A DNA stretch of 64,000 nucleotides from Laceyella sediminis (GCF_003003125.1 NZ_PVTZ01000001.1:450219-514218); one strand, 5' to 3'. Positions 32,472 through 41,807 are shown, counted from the first letter of the stretch. Numbers and translations are program-made. Notes: generated by a model not told the origin, from the sequence alone.

Positions 32472-33860
32472 TTACATCTGCACCAGTTCACACACGGCTT
32501 CCACATGCGCTGTCTGCGGAAACATATCAAACGGTTCAATCCCGGCAACCCGATACCCGCTCTTCAACAACTGCGCACAATCTTTGGCCAACGTCGCTGG
32601 ATTGCAAGAAACATATACCACGCGCGGCACCTTTGTCCGCATCAGAGCCTGCAACAAAGGCTGTCCCAATCCGGTCCGTGGCGGGTCTACCACGATAACA
32701 TCCGGCCGCAATCCTTCTTTGATCCACTTGGGCAAAAGCGTTTCCGCCGCACCCACGTAATATTCGGCATGGGCGATACCGTTTAATTTGGCATTCTCCT
32801 TGGCATCGGCAACGGCTTCAGGCACCGTATCCATGCCGATGACACGCTTCGCTTCAGAAGCCAACCACAAGCCGATGGTTCCCGCTCCGCAATAGGCGTC
32901 AATCACGGTTTCTGTCCCTGTCAGGCGAGCCGCTCGTTTGACCGCGTCATACAGCCGGACGGTCTGGGCGGGATTCAGCTGAAAGAAGGCCCGGGCGGAT
33001 AACGCAAACGTCAATTCTCCCAATCGTTCAATCAGCTTCTCATTCCCCCACAACAGCCGGGATTCCTCTCCAAAAACAAGTGAGGTTTTATCTGGATTGT
33101 GGTTCAGCACTACGCTTTTCACTTGAGGTAGCCGTCGGGTCACTTCACGCACAAAAGCTTCTTCTTCGGGAAATGATTTCGTCCGGGTGACCAACACCAA
33201 CTGGATTTCTTCCGTGGCGAAAGCAATCCGCCCTACCAGATGCCTGAGTGTGCCGCGATGTTTCCGCTCATCATAGATATCCACCCCCAACTCCTCCACC
33301 AGTCGCTTGGCTTCGTAGAGGGCTTCGTTCAGCTTGGGATGTTGCACCATGCATGCACTCGCATCAACCAATTGGTGGGAAGCGGCGGAAAACATGCCCA
33401 TGGAGACTTGACCGCCCACACGCCGCAAAGGAAATTGCGCCTTGTTGCGATACGACCACGGTTCATCCATCGTGACAGTCTCGCTGATCGGCACATCTCG
33501 CAAACCAGCGTACCTGGCGAAACTCTCGGCAACCAACTCCCGCTTCAAGCGCTTCTGCATCCGGCGGTCAATGTGCTGCAATTGGCACCCACCGCACTCC
33601 CGATACACCGGACACGGCGGTTCCACCCGATAAGCCGATTTTTTCTTCACTTTTAATAGTTGGGCTTTGGCAAATTTGGGTTCCACTTGTACCACGCGGG
33701 CGACCACGATTTCACCCGGTACAGCGCCTTCCACAAAAACCACTTGCTTTTGGTAGTGGCCTATGCCCTCGCCATTGATGCCGATGCGGCGGATGGGAAG
33801 CTGGATCACCTCCCCCCGCTTCAAGCGAATCTGTTTTGCTTGCTTGGTTGACTTGTTCAT
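32472..33860 (-). CDS. rlmD: 23S rRNA (uracil-C5) methyltransferase RlmD/RlmCD family
   Basis: This 462-residue enzyme has an N-terminal TRAM domain (about 10-70), a four-Cys cluster at PPCPVYRECGGCQLQH for 4Fe-4S binding, SAM motifs (VIDAYCGAGTIGLWLA) and the catalytic SCNPATLAKDC. It methylates uridine C5 in 23S rRNA; in Gram-positives one such protein often modifies both U747 and U1939, so RlmCD is as likely as RlmD. It is followed closely by a Gate-domain gene. Confidence 0.9.
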   Translation of the reverse strand: MNKSTKQAKQIRLKRGEVIQLPIRRIGINGEGIGHYQKQVVFVEGAVPGEIVVARVVQVEPKFAKAQLLKVKKKSAYRVEPPCPVYRECGGCQLQHIDRRMQKRLKRELVAESFARYAGLRDVPISETVTMDEPWSYRNKAQFPLRRVGGQVSMGMFSAASHQLVDASACMVQHPKLNEALYEAKRLVEELGVDIYDERKHRGTLRHLVGRIAFATEEIQLVLVTRTKSFPEEEAFVREVTRRLPQVKSVVLNHNPDKTSLVFGEESRLLWGNEKLIERLGELTFALSARAFFQLNPAQTVRLYDAVKRAARLTGTETVIDAYCGAGTIGLWLASEAKRVIGMDTVPEAVADAKENAKLNGIAHAEYYVGAAETLLPKWIKEGLRPDVIVVDPPRTGLGQPLLQALMRTKVPRVVYVSCNPATLAKDCAQLLKSGYRVAGIEPFDMFPQTAHVEAVCELVQM

Positions 33861-33954
33861 CTGCCGTTTTCCTTTCCTTAATAAATGCGCTTATCCTATT
33901 GTACCCGAAACAATTTGAAAACGCAGGTCTGACGGCAGGTGATCCCTAAAAAAA

Positions 33955-33974
33955 GACGGCCATTAGTGGCCGCC
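33955..33974 (-). terminator. Terminator of hom
   Basis: The stem GGCGGCC/GGCCGTC (one G-U pair) with a 6-base loop is followed by T7 on the minus strand. Confidence 0.85.
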
Positions 33975-34012
33975 AGACTAACTAAAAAACCGAAAGCTTG
34001 AATTCTGCCTGT

Positions 34013-35329
34013 TCACTGGTCGCCCGCCGCTTTAGCCAACGGCACCGCCTTAGAGCCCCATGGAACTCCTCCGCCCACAACGGGACGGTTTGCGTGCCAA
34101 GTCACTGCCAAGCTCCGCTCACGCAACAAGCGGTCCGCTTGCCCTCGCTCCCATCCGTTGGCGATCAACGCTAACCACGTCGTTTCCCCCTCTTGCGCCG
34201 CCTTCCATGCCTGCACCGATAGATCCGCCCGCTCCAGGTGCCCGACCACTTGGCCAGCCGATGCTTGCGCGGACGGAAAAGACAAGAGATGAAAGCGCGA
34301 GCCGTCTCCATCCGCACTCTCCAATAACAATGCGCGGGGAGCCGCTTTGCCGGAGGTCTGTCCCGTCAACCGCCACAAGTTGCACAAATCCTCCACCACA
34401 GCGCTGGCGGTCGGCTTCTCACCCGCCCCCTGGCCGATCAGCGTAAGATCCTGAACAAAGTCCCCCTCCACATGCACGGCATTGTACACATCGTTCACAT
34501 TGGACAAGGGATGGGACAGCGGCAACAGGGTCGGGGATACCGAGCAGGACACTGGGCCGTTTTCACCATATTGTTCAGCAGAAGCGAGCAATTTAACCGC
34601 AAAACCAAGTTGATCGGCCAAGTCCAATTCGATCGGGGAGACCTGCGTGATGCCCACCCGCTGAATTTGATCGACAGGCACATGCACATCAAAAGCGAGG
34701 CGCGAGAGAATCGACAGTTTATGGGCAACATCAATCCCCTCGACATCTGCCGTCGGGTCCGCTTCAGCGTATCCCTTTTGTTGCGCTTCTATCAATATGT
34801 CCTCATACGTACGACCTTCGTCCTTCATTTTGGTTAAAATGAAGTTGGTTGTACCGTTCAATATTCCCGAAACTTTACATATGCGATTGGCCTTCAGGAA
34901 ATGGGATACCGTACCGATAATCGGAATTCCGCCGCCCACACTGGCTTCATAAGCCAACTTCACACCAAACCGCTTTGCCCATGAGCGCAATTCTTCCCCA
35001 TGGCGGGCCAACAACTCCTTGTTGGCGGACACAACGTGACAACCGTTTTCCATTGCCCGCCGCAAATAATCACGGGTAGGTTCGACGCCTCCCATCACTT
35101 CGATGACCACATCTACCTCGCGGGCCAGTACTTCGTCAAAACTGGTGGTCAACAACGATTGCGTTCCTTCCACTTGGCGTTCTTTGGTGATATCGCGCAC
35201 CAAGATGGCCTCCACCGTTACCCACATGCCCGTGCGCCGGGCGATCACGTCTTGGTTGCTTTGAATCATCTTCCACACGCCGGTGCCTACCGTTCCCAAG
35301 CCCAACAGTGCCACTCGCACCTGTTCCAT
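34013..35329 (-). CDS. hom: Homoserine dehydrogenase
   Basis: The 438-residue protein starts MEQVRVALLGLGTVGTGVWK (NAD(P) Rossmann motif), and has the catalytic GILNGTTNFILTKMKDEG region and a C-terminal ACT-like domain of about 80 residues. It reduces aspartate semialdehyde to homoserine at the branch of methionine and threonine synthesis. No thrC or thrB follows. A SAM-I riboswitch lies upstream, so this copy is tuned to methionine/SAM supply. The start at 35329 has TTGGAGGG; the open frame beyond it runs into the terminator of the riboswitch. Confidence 0.94.
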   Translation of the reverse strand: MEQVRVALLGLGTVGTGVWKMIQSNQDVIARRTGMWVTVEAILVRDITKERQVEGTQSLLTTSFDEVLAREVDVVIEVMGGVEPTRDYLRRAMENGCHVVSANKELLARHGEELRSWAKRFGVKLAYEASVGGGIPIIGTVSHFLKANRICKVSGILNGTTNFILTKMKDEGRTYEDILIEAQQKGYAEADPTADVEGIDVAHKLSILSRLAFDVHVPVDQIQRVGITQVSPIELDLADQLGFAVKLLASAEQYGENGPVSCSVSPTLLPLSHPLSNVNDVYNAVHVEGDFVQDLTLIGQGAGEKPTASAVVEDLCNLWRLTGQTSGKAAPRALLLESADGDGSRFHLLSFPSAQASAGQVVGHLERADLSVQAWKAAQEGETTWLALIANGWERGQADRLLRERSLAVTWHANRPVVGGGVPWGSKAVPLAKAAGDQ

Positions 35330-35364
35330 CCCAATCCCTCCAAATGATTGTGTTTGAATATAGA

Positions 35365-35397
35365 AAAAACCCTCTTCTAGATAAGAAGAGGGTTTTT
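35365..35397 (-). terminator. Terminator of the SAM-I riboswitch
   Basis: A 13-bp stem AAACCCTCTTC.../...GAAGAGGGTTT with a 7-base loop is followed by T6 on the minus strand. Its 5' arm and loop (TTCTTATCT) are complementary to the P1 3' strand of the riboswitch (AGATAAGAA), which creates the alternative antiterminator. Confidence 0.9.
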
Positions 35398-35418
35398 GCA
35401 CACGACGAAACCATTCTT

Positions 35419-35525
35419 CTTATCTCTCAGTGCTACATGTGCACTGCAGGATTTGGCACCTTCCGGTATGATATACCGAGGTTGCCGGGCTTCATCGGGC
35501 CAGTCCCTCCGCCACTCTGGATAAG
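35419..35525 (-). promoter_or_regulatory. SAM-I (S-box) riboswitch
   Basis: The minus strand reads CTTATCCAGAGTGGCGGAGG at the 5' side, then GACTGGCCCGATGAAGCCCGG, CAACC, GGTGCCAAATCCTGCAG, and closes with GAGAGATAAG. This is the canonical S-box with P1 (CTTATC/GATAAG), P2 with its kink-turn, P3 and P4. SAM binding should favour the downstream terminator and turn hom off. Confidence 0.95.
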
Positions 35526-35612
35526 AAAATCGTACAACCGATATCGTTTTTCCAATATTTTTATTTATTATGGGCTAACCGAGGATACTTGTCAATCATT
35601 AAAAAGAAAATG

Positions 35613-36623
35613 TCATTCCACAATCGTGTTGCGTAACAATCCCAACCGTTCGATCTCCAACTCTACCACATCTCCTGGTTGGAGATAAGGATGGACTTCC
35701 TCACCTAACTCCAACAAGCAGCCTGTGCCCACCGTGCCCGATCCGATCACGTCTCCAGGTACCAATTCGCACTCAGCAGACGCTCGTTCAATCATTTGCG
35801 CGAAGGTCCAATGCAAATCTTTGGTATTCCCTTTGGATAGCTCACGGCCATTGACACGCGCGCGCATCGTAAGCGACCAGCGCTCTCCGGCGCGGCAGTC
35901 TTCCAATTCATCTGTTGTCACCAACCAGGGGCCGAGCGACGTGGCGAAGTCTTTCCCTTTCGCCGGCCCAAGCCCGACCGCCACCTCTTGCAGTTGGGCG
36001 TCGCGGGCACTCCAATCATTCATGATCATGAAGCCAGCGATATGGGCAAGAGCTTCTTCGCGCTTGATGTTCTTTCCCCTTTTGCCGATGACGCAGGCAA
36101 TCTCCAATTCATAGTCAAGCTGATTGGTGTACGCCGGTTTCTTCACAGGCGCTTCCGGGCCAATCACTGCCTGATGGTTGGAAAAATAAAAAACGGGGAT
36201 TTCATACCACTGCGGTACCATGCCCAATCCCCGCTTTTGGCGGCATGTCCGTACATGTTCTTCAAATGCGTAGAAATCGCGCAGGCTACTCGGCGTCGCG
36301 ATCGGCGCAAATAGATCCACTTCCGCCAAAGCTAATGCCACCGGTTCCCCTTCCACTTGCAAGCGCAACCAATCTCTCTGCCCCAGTGCTTGATCCAATC
36401 GTTGCAGAAAGTCGCGCTCCTGTTCGCCCCGTTGCAAAAACGTAAGCATGTCGGTGGCGAGACGATAAGGAAAGACGAGGTTTTGCTCCAACTCCATGCA
36501 CTGCTGTGCCAGCCCGACATCGATCACATGCCCGTCCCGCACCCAGCCCAAACGGGCCAGCATCCCATCCTGTGATTGAATATTGAGTTCATCCGCTTTG
36601 ACCATATAAGTAACCAACTTCAT
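35613..36623 (-). CDS. Fumarylacetoacetate hydrolase (FAH) family protein
   Basis: The 336-residue protein has an N-terminal FAH-specific region (about 1-90) and the metal-binding core: YAFEEHVRTCR, LDYELEIACVIGKRGKNI, GFMIMNDWSARDAQ and GPWLVTTDELED. Glu and Asp of these motifs bind Mg or Ca. Members cleave C-C bonds of fumarylacetoacetate or related acylpyruvates. No tyrosine catabolism genes are next to it, so the substrate is open. A GGAGGGGAGGG site precedes the ATG. It points toward the SAM-riboswitch leader of hom with a gap of about 90 bases. Confidence 0.87.
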   Translation of the reverse strand: MKLVTYMVKADELNIQSQDGMLARLGWVRDGHVIDVGLAQQCMELEQNLVFPYRLATDMLTFLQRGEQERDFLQRLDQALGQRDWLRLQVEGEPVALALAEVDLFAPIATPSSLRDFYAFEEHVRTCRQKRGLGMVPQWYEIPVFYFSNHQAVIGPEAPVKKPAYTNQLDYELEIACVIGKRGKNIKREEALAHIAGFMIMNDWSARDAQLQEVAVGLGPAKGKDFATSLGPWLVTTDELEDCRAGERWSLTMRARVNGRELSKGNTKDLHWTFAQMIERASAECELVPGDVIGSGTVGTGCLLELGEEVHPYLQPGDVVELEIERLGLLRNTIVE

Positions 36624-36712
36624 CCACTTTCCCTCCCCTCCTTTTTACAATATTCCAACTTTGAATCGTTTAGCAAGCGGCGAAATGATTCATCCCACCG
36701 CGAATAAAAAAA

Positions 36713-36733
36713 CAGACTTCATTACAAAGTCTG
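36713..36733 (-). terminator. Terminator overlapping the end of the glycosyltransferase gene
   Basis: The stem CAGACTT/AAGTCTG with a 7-base loop is followed by T7 on the minus strand. It includes the stop codon at 36722. Confidence 0.85.
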
Positions 36734-37846
36734 CAAAATGGGAGCTTTGGCATTGCATGTCTCTTTGACGATTCTCTGACACGCGTCTGATGACATCAGC
36801 ACCCCAAACCGTTCGCGCATCCGCCCCAATTGCAACGGCGAATCAAGCAGTTTGGAGACTTGCAGGCGAATGGTTGACGGACGCGTAATCATGGCGACGC
36901 GATGGTGCAAGAGATATTGCTGATTAGCTTCTTCCTGACCCGGGAAAGCTTCGAACAACAGCATCGGCAACTGTTTAGCAATCGCTTCAGTGATGGTCAC
37001 CCCACCCGGCTTGGTGATCAAAAGGTCGGCAGCGGACATCCATATGGGTACATCGGTGCGGTACCCTTCAATCCGTATGTGCGGTGCGACAAACTGCCGG
37101 GTCAGCCGCTCAAACAATCCCTGATTCTTCCCTGTCAGCACCACCAACTGCAAATGGTCCAACTCTTGCAATTCGCCCACAACTTGTTCCAACGGTCCCA
37201 GGCCAGTGCCTCCGCCCATGACGAGCACCACCGGGCGCACGGGGGACAACCCCAACCGGCGGCACGCCTCTTGCTTGGATACATGCTCATAAAATGTGGG
37301 ATTGACCGGAATGCCGGTCTCAATCAATGACAACCCGGTTTGCCACTGTATCCGCTCAAACTGATGCCAATTGGGCAATTTTTTGGGCACGCACAACACA
37401 TGGGGCACGCGAGCGAGCCAAATGGGATGCAACTCATAATCCGTCACCACCCCAACCGTCGGGATCTCTTCGTAGATGTCCGGACACATGAGCAATCCGA
37501 AAGGATGGGTGGTCACAATTTTGGTTGGCTCCGTCACGCGAATCAGCTGATTCAACCTTTTGCGAATGGACCAACCCATCTTTTCAATCACTTCACTAGA
37601 AACGTACCGAATGACTTTGTTATGGTGAGTCCAATCATATAAATAATAGTATAAGGTCGGAAACTTACTTAGCATGCCGTGATATCCGGACTGCAACAGT
37701 GGATGAAAACTGTTTGGAATGAGTTGCAGCAGATCAACAACTTCCGCAGTGACGTTCGATTGTTTATTAAACTCGCACGCCAACGCTTTGGCGGCGGAGT
37801 TGTGGCCTGTCCCAAATCCCATTGTAAGCAAGAGTATGCGTTCGAT
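36722..37846 (-). CDS. Diacylglycerol glycosyltransferase (MGDG synthase/UgtP-like, GT28), probable AUC start
   Basis: The 374-residue GT-B protein carries the MGDG-synthase N-terminal motif LLLTMGFGTGHNSAAKALA, then VTDYELHPIWLA, VVLVMGGGTGLGPLEQV and the UDP-sugar binding region ADLLITKPGGVTITEAIA. It should add glucose to diacylglycerol at the cytoplasmic membrane for glycolipid or lipoteichoic acid anchors. The expected first strand (ERILLLTMGFG) starts five codons before the nearest standard start (TTG 37831). An ATC at 37844-37846 sits exactly 8 bases after AAGGAGG, so AUC is the likely initiator. Confidence 0.82.
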   Translation of the reverse strand: MERILLLTMGFGTGHNSAAKALACEFNKQSNVTAEVVDLLQLIPNSFHPLLQSGYHGMLSKFPTLYYYLYDWTHHNKVIRYVSSEVIEKMGWSIRKRLNQLIRVTEPTKIVTTHPFGLLMCPDIYEEIPTVGVVTDYELHPIWLARVPHVLCVPKKLPNWHQFERIQWQTGLSLIETGIPVNPTFYEHVSKQEACRRLGLSPVRPVVLVMGGGTGLGPLEQVVGELQELDHLQLVVLTGKNQGLFERLTRQFVAPHIRIEGYRTDVPIWMSAADLLITKPGGVTITEAIAKQLPMLLFEAFPGQEEANQQYLLHHRVAMITRPSTIRLQVSKLLDSPLQLGRMRERFGVLMSSDACQRIVKETCNAKAPILQTL

Positions 37847-37959
37847 GGCACTCCCCTCCTTAACCCATCTTCCCCATTATAGCGCGCTCATTTAGCGCAT
37901 ATATATGAATCTGTTGATTTCTTTACTAATCTTAACCAACTGTTCATACAGATTTGCCC

Positions 37960-38241
37960 TCATTTCCGGTTGTGAGCCAACGAGGCCTCGGCCATGCGCA
38001 CCAGTTCTTTAACCATGCTTCCTCCGATGGCTCCGCCGATCTTGCCGGCGTCCTCAGCCTTCAGCTCTCCGTTCCCCCGCTCCTGAAACGGAATGCCTAA
38101 TTGCTTGGCTACTTCCATACTTACGTCATCTGGGCTTGCGATATGCTTGCCCAACGCCTTGCCCATCACATTCTTCTTAAGCAAATCCATTCCCTGTCTG
38201 GCTGCGGGATTGAGCAACCGTTTTTTTCTTTTACGCGCCAT
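37960..38241 (-). CDS. Small acid-soluble spore protein, alpha/beta-type
   Basis: The 93-residue protein starts MARKRKKRLLNPAARQGMDLLKK and has the alpha/beta-SASP core EVAKQLGIPF followed by an AGKIGGAIGGSMVKELVRMAE helix. These proteins saturate forespore DNA and are degraded at germination by GPR; the cleavage-site region is around SMEVAKQ. It is longer and more basic at the N-terminus than the common SspA/B types. AAGGAGGGG precedes the ATG at 38241. It is a single gene, presumably sigma-G dependent. Confidence 0.8.
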   Translation of the reverse strand: MARKRKKRLLNPAARQGMDLLKKNVMGKALGKHIASPDDVSMEVAKQLGIPFQERGNGELKAEDAGKIGGAIGGSMVKELVRMAEASLAHNRK

Positions 38242-38376
38242 CACATCCCCTCCTTGTTGGATAGTCTGCGACAACACCTTGGCAAATATAAGGGGTGAAC
38301 TTTTTTTATTCTACACTTTTTGTTCACAGGGCGCAAAAGCGCACACTTCGCCCCGGAATGCCGCCAAAGCAAAAAA

Positions 38377-38402
38377 AGCGCAACCCCATAACGGGTTGCG
38401 CT
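38377..38402 (-). terminator. Terminator of sodA
   Basis: The stem AGCGCAACCC/GGGTTGCGCT with a 6-base loop is followed by T7 on the minus strand, right at the sodA 3' end. Confidence 0.9.
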
Positions 38403-38408
38403 CCCCCA

Positions 38409-39020
38409 TTATCCGCGCGCGGCGAGATAACGTTTGTTTACTTCTTCCCAGTTGACCACATTCCAGAAAGCCTCGATGTAAGCCGGACGCTTGTTTTGGT
38501 ATTTGAGGTAGTAAGCGTGCTCCCATACGTCCAGGCCCAAGATCGGTGTGGCCCCTTCCATCAGCGGGCTGTCTTGGTTAGGGGTGCTGGTCACAGCTAG
38601 CTTGCCATCTTTCACAACCAACCAAGCCCAACCGCTACCGAAGCGCTTGGTCGCCGCATCGGTGAATTGTTTCTTGAAGCTGTCGAAATCGCCGAAGGTA
38701 TCTTTGATCGCTTGAGCTACTTCACCGGTCGGTTCACCGCCGCCATTTGGGCTCAAGATTTCCCAGAACAGGCTGTGGTTAGCGTGGCCACCACCGTTGT
38801 TACGAACAGCAGTGCGCACGTTTTCTGGCAGTGCATCCAGGTTGGAGATCAATGCTTCCACGGAAGTAGCGCTCACTTCCACCCCTTCCAGAGCGGCGTT
38901 CAAGTTGTTCACATATGTGGCATGATGGCGGTCATGGTGGATTTCCATGGTTTGCGCGTCAATGTGCGGCTCCAAAGCGTCAAAAGCGTAAGGCAATGCG
39001 AGCAGTTCGAATTTCGCCAT
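38409..39020 (-). CDS. sodA: Superoxide dismutase, Mn/Fe type
   Basis: The 203-residue protein has all metal ligands: His in [17 protein letters not shown], His in [13 protein letters not shown], Asp and His in [16 protein letters not shown]. Residues around the third motif and GSGWAWLVV fit Mn-preferring bacterial enzymes. It dismutates superoxide in the cytoplasm. A GGAGGG site lies upstream of the ATG at 39020. It is a single gene with its own terminator. Confidence 0.96.
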   Translation of the reverse strand: MAKFELLALPYAFDALEPHIDAQTMEIHHDRHHATYVNNLNAALEGVEVSATSVEALISNLDALPENVRTAVRNNGGGHANHSLFWEILSPNGGGEPTGEVAQAIKDTFGDFDSFKKQFTDAATKRFGSGWAWLVVKDGKLAVTSTPNQDSPLMEGATPILGLDVWEHAYYLKYQNKRPAYIEAFWNVVNWEEVNKRYLAARG

Positions 39021-39163
39021 TCCAGAACCCTCCTATGTAATATGTCCACACTCCTATTCCCCACTCAAGGGGAGAAGAGCTGCTATCATGATTGCGTCTC
39101 AATTTTTATTATGCAAAAAATCGGTGATGTTAGTCAACGAACTCACCCAAAAACTTATTTTTC

Positions 39164-40303
39164 TTAAGTGAACACCTTCATCAATTCGGTCACATCGTCC
39201 AGAATGTAATCCGCCCCCAGTTGCTCAAACTTGGCCCGCGCCGCCTGCCCGGTTAAACCTGTCAATGTGGCCGCAAAAGCGCAACCCATTTTTCTGGCTG
39301 CCAAAAAGTCAGCGACGGAATCCCCCACGATCAAGATCTCAGCACCTTCTGCCAGCGGCAAAGCGCAATCGAGACACGCTTCTATGGAGGCCGACGTCCC
39401 TAAAAGAGCCTTAATATACGTATATGGTTCGGGTTTGCCGAGCGGTGCCTTTTCAGGATGGGCTTCCTCTGCGGCGATCACGTCTGATGCTGTGGCGATG
39501 TGCGACTCATCGAACAATCCGAATAGCCCCAGCTCTTTCAGCGGCACTGCCGTTTCTTCAAAGGTGCGCCCTGTTCCGATGCCCACGGTAATCCCTTTCT
39601 CTTTGAGCCGCTTGAGCGTCTCCCCCATCCGTTCAGGGGCGGCAATGGGAATTTCCTGTTGCAAAAATCCTACTTTTCCGGGCATACGCACATCGACACC
39701 TTCGCTTTTCCGGTACAATTCATCCCCCAGATACCACTCCTGATAAACGGAGTAACAGCATTCCCACAAGGCGCTGTTGCGTGAAAACTGCTTCACTTCT
39801 ACACCAAACCACTCAGAGGCTAACTCGTTGAAATAAGTGAGCAAAGCCATCTTGTCCAAATGCTCTTGCCCTGCGAAAAGCTCCGGGAACCGAGCAAACT
39901 CTGGCGTGAAACCATTCTTATCTTCGCCTGCCCACTGCTGGATTCCGACAAGGGCTTCTTCCGTGATCGGCTGGCTGACAAAAGCCTTCACTTCCGTCGG
40001 ATGCGCTGGATACAGATGTTTCAACAACAAGAGCAGCTGACCCGCAAAAGCGAGATATACCATGTCCCAATTGGAATTAAGCCCCCGTGTCTTCATCCAG
40101 TCCAAGACCCGATTGCGGTCGAACACCTGGTCCCGGATCAGCCGAATGGCGGATTCTTCCAGTTGAACATCATGCTCCGCTTGCGGCAACGCAAGGAAGT
40201 GGGGGGCATGCAACAATTCCCACACCGACAGAGCCGAAGCATCAAAACACCGCTCTTCACTCAAAAACACACCATCCACATCAAACAAAACCGTCTTATA
40301 CAC
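39164..40303 (-). CDS. HAD superfamily hydrolase
   Basis: This protein of about 379 residues begins with the HAD motif I YKTVLFDVDGVFLSEE and has motif II/III-IV at VGIGTGRTF and ILIVGDSVADFLAARKMG. Between them lies an unusually large insertion (about residues 40-215), a helical cap bigger than in phosphoglycolate phosphatase. It probably acts on a phosphorylated metabolite. The start is GTG at 40303 with GGGGGAGGG upstream; the earlier TTG at 40321 lies in that site. Confidence 0.8.
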   Translation of the reverse strand: MYKTVLFDVDGVFLSEERCFDASALSVWELLHAPHFLALPQAEHDVQLEESAIRLIRDQVFDRNRVLDWMKTRGLNSNWDMVYLAFAGQLLLLLKHLYPAHPTEVKAFVSQPITEEALVGIQQWAGEDKNGFTPEFARFPELFAGQEHLDKMALLTYFNELASEWFGVEVKQFSRNSALWECCYSVYQEWYLGDELYRKSEGVDVRMPGKVGFLQQEIPIAAPERMGETLKRLKEKGITVGIGTGRTFEETAVPLKELGLFGLFDESHIATASDVIAAEEAHPEKAPLGKPEPYTYIKALLGTSASIEACLDCALPLAEGAEILIVGDSVADFLAARKMGCAFAATLTGLTGQAARAKFEQLGADYILDDVTELMKVFT

Positions 40304-40540
40304 CGCAAAACCCTCCCCCAAAGTGATGGCATTCGCTTTTACCTTGCCGTTGGTTATGAGATTGATGTTACCATCAATCCGCCGCCGACTTCTAGCCTTT
40401 ATCGCATTAATTCTTTATTAAAATGATGTCACACGCCATAAATCCACTTCCTACCAGCAGCACAGGCATCACTATCTGACAAGTAGAAGTCAAGTTAATG
40501 ATCTTACGATTATTTTTAAATATTTTTGATTATATAGTCT

Positions 40541-40592
40541 TCACAGGGAATTTGACATGAAGTATGATCGAAATAGAGGCATTTGTCAAATT
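40541..40592 (+). promoter_or_regulatory. Promoter of the first L,D-transpeptidase gene with flanking inverted repeat
   Basis: TTCACA (40540-40545) and TATGAT (40563-40568) are 17 bases apart. The exact inverted repeat AATTTGACA (40549-40557)/TGTCAAATT (40584-40592) surrounds the -10 element and start site and could be an operator or an early transcript stem. The remainder of the 40304-40540 gap is A+T-rich with no gene I can identify. Confidence 0.5.
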
Positions 40593-40636
40593 TTGCCCGT
40601 CGCGAAAGGCTTTTTATTTAAAGGGAGGGGAACATA

Positions 40637-41782
40637 TTGTTCCATAGAAAGATACTTTTTAACATGGCCTTGATTGCCATCATCGCCTTAATGGCCACAT
40701 TGATCATTCCACAACACAGCTTCGCGGCTTCAACTGACTACAAAATCGAAATTAACAAAAAAACGAACAAACTCTACTTATACAAAAATGGAAAAGTGAG
40801 CAAGGTGTACCCCGTGGCAACTGGGCGAACCAGCCAACTCACACCTGAAGGCACTTGGCCCGTGGTGGTCAAAATCAACAAGCCGGGCTGGAAAAACATC
40901 CCTGGTGGTCATCCCGACAATCCACTCGGGGAGCGTTGGAATGGCATCAGCGTCCGCGGCGACAACGGCCGCACCTATGGCATTCACGGGACAAACAATC
41001 CCCAATCAATTGGCAAACATGCCTCCAGCGGTTGCGTCCGGATGCACAACAAAGACGTGATTGAATTGTATAACACCATTTATGAAGGGACTCCGGTTTG
41101 GATTCACTCCGGGACCAGCAACAACCAATGGCGTGGAGACAGCCGCGTCGGACTCAAACCCAAATCAGGGACAGCCACGATCACGGGTAGCAATGTCAAC
41201 GCCCGTTCAGGCCCATCAACCGGTTCCTTCGTCATACAAACCCTAGCAAAAGGCACCCGCTTGGCGGTCACCGGCATTTCTGGCGATTGGTATCAAGTGA
41301 AATTGGCCAATGGGCGCCTCGCATTTGTGTACAGTCCCTATGTGAAATATGAGGCCAAGGGGAGCAACCCACCCCCGGCATCCGGCATCCAACCGGCCAC
41401 AGGGCAAGTGACGGTGACGGCTTCGGTCGCCAATGTCCGGTCCGCTCCAAGCCTATCCGCTTCCATTGTCACCAAAGCGAAAAAAGGCACCAAATTTACT
41501 TTGACCGGAACCAGCAAGGAATGGTTCCGCATCAAATTGTCTAATGGCAACACCGCATATCTGCACCACACGGTGGCCACCCGAAGCACAGCCTCCACTT
41601 CCACCGTAAAAGTGAGTGTCAATCTCGCCAATATCCGCGCCACGCCTTCTACTTCCGGCAAGGTGCTGCAACGCGTGGCCAAGGGCACGACACTGACCAA
41701 GACGGGCATGTCGGGAGAGTGGGTACAAATCCGACTGAAAAGCGGAAGCACAGCATACATCCATCATTCTTGTGTTTCCTGA
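40637..41782 (+). CDS. Secreted L,D-transpeptidase with three C-terminal SH3 domains, paralog 1
   Basis: The 381-residue protein has a signal peptide (MFHRKILFNMALIAIIALMA, cleaved near HSFAA). A YkuD domain (about 35-160) follows, whose active site reads IHGTNNPQSIGKHASSGCVRM with nucleophile Cys, and then three bacterial SH3 repeats (about 178-235, 252-312 and 322-380; each with a V-N-(V/I)-R-S-x-PS motif). It should form 3-3 crosslinks or attach proteins in peptidoglycan, held to the wall by its SH3 domains. It begins at TTG with GGGAGGGG upstream and lies 234 bases before a paralog. Confidence 0.9.
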   Translation: MFHRKILFNMALIAIIALMATLIIPQHSFAASTDYKIEINKKTNKLYLYKNGKVSKVYPVATGRTSQLTPEGTWPVVVKINKPGWKNIPGGHPDNPLGERWNGISVRGDNGRTYGIHGTNNPQSIGKHASSGCVRMHNKDVIELYNTIYEGTPVWIHSGTSNNQWRGDSRVGLKPKSGTATITGSNVNARSGPSTGSFVIQTLAKGTRLAVTGISGDWYQVKLANGRLAFVYSPYVKYEAKGSNPPPASGIQPATGQVTVTASVANVRSAPSLSASIVTKAKKGTKFTLTGTSKEWFRIKLSNGNTAYLHHTVATRSTASTSTVKVSVNLANIRATPSTSGKVLQRVAKGTTLTKTGMSGEWVQIRLKSGSTAYIHHSCVS

Positions 41783-41807
41783 AAGTGCATAACCGCGACG
41801 GTCTTTA

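Noticed and set aside
35401..35530. T-box leader before hom
   Set aside because: No T-box motif is present, whereas the full S-box core is.
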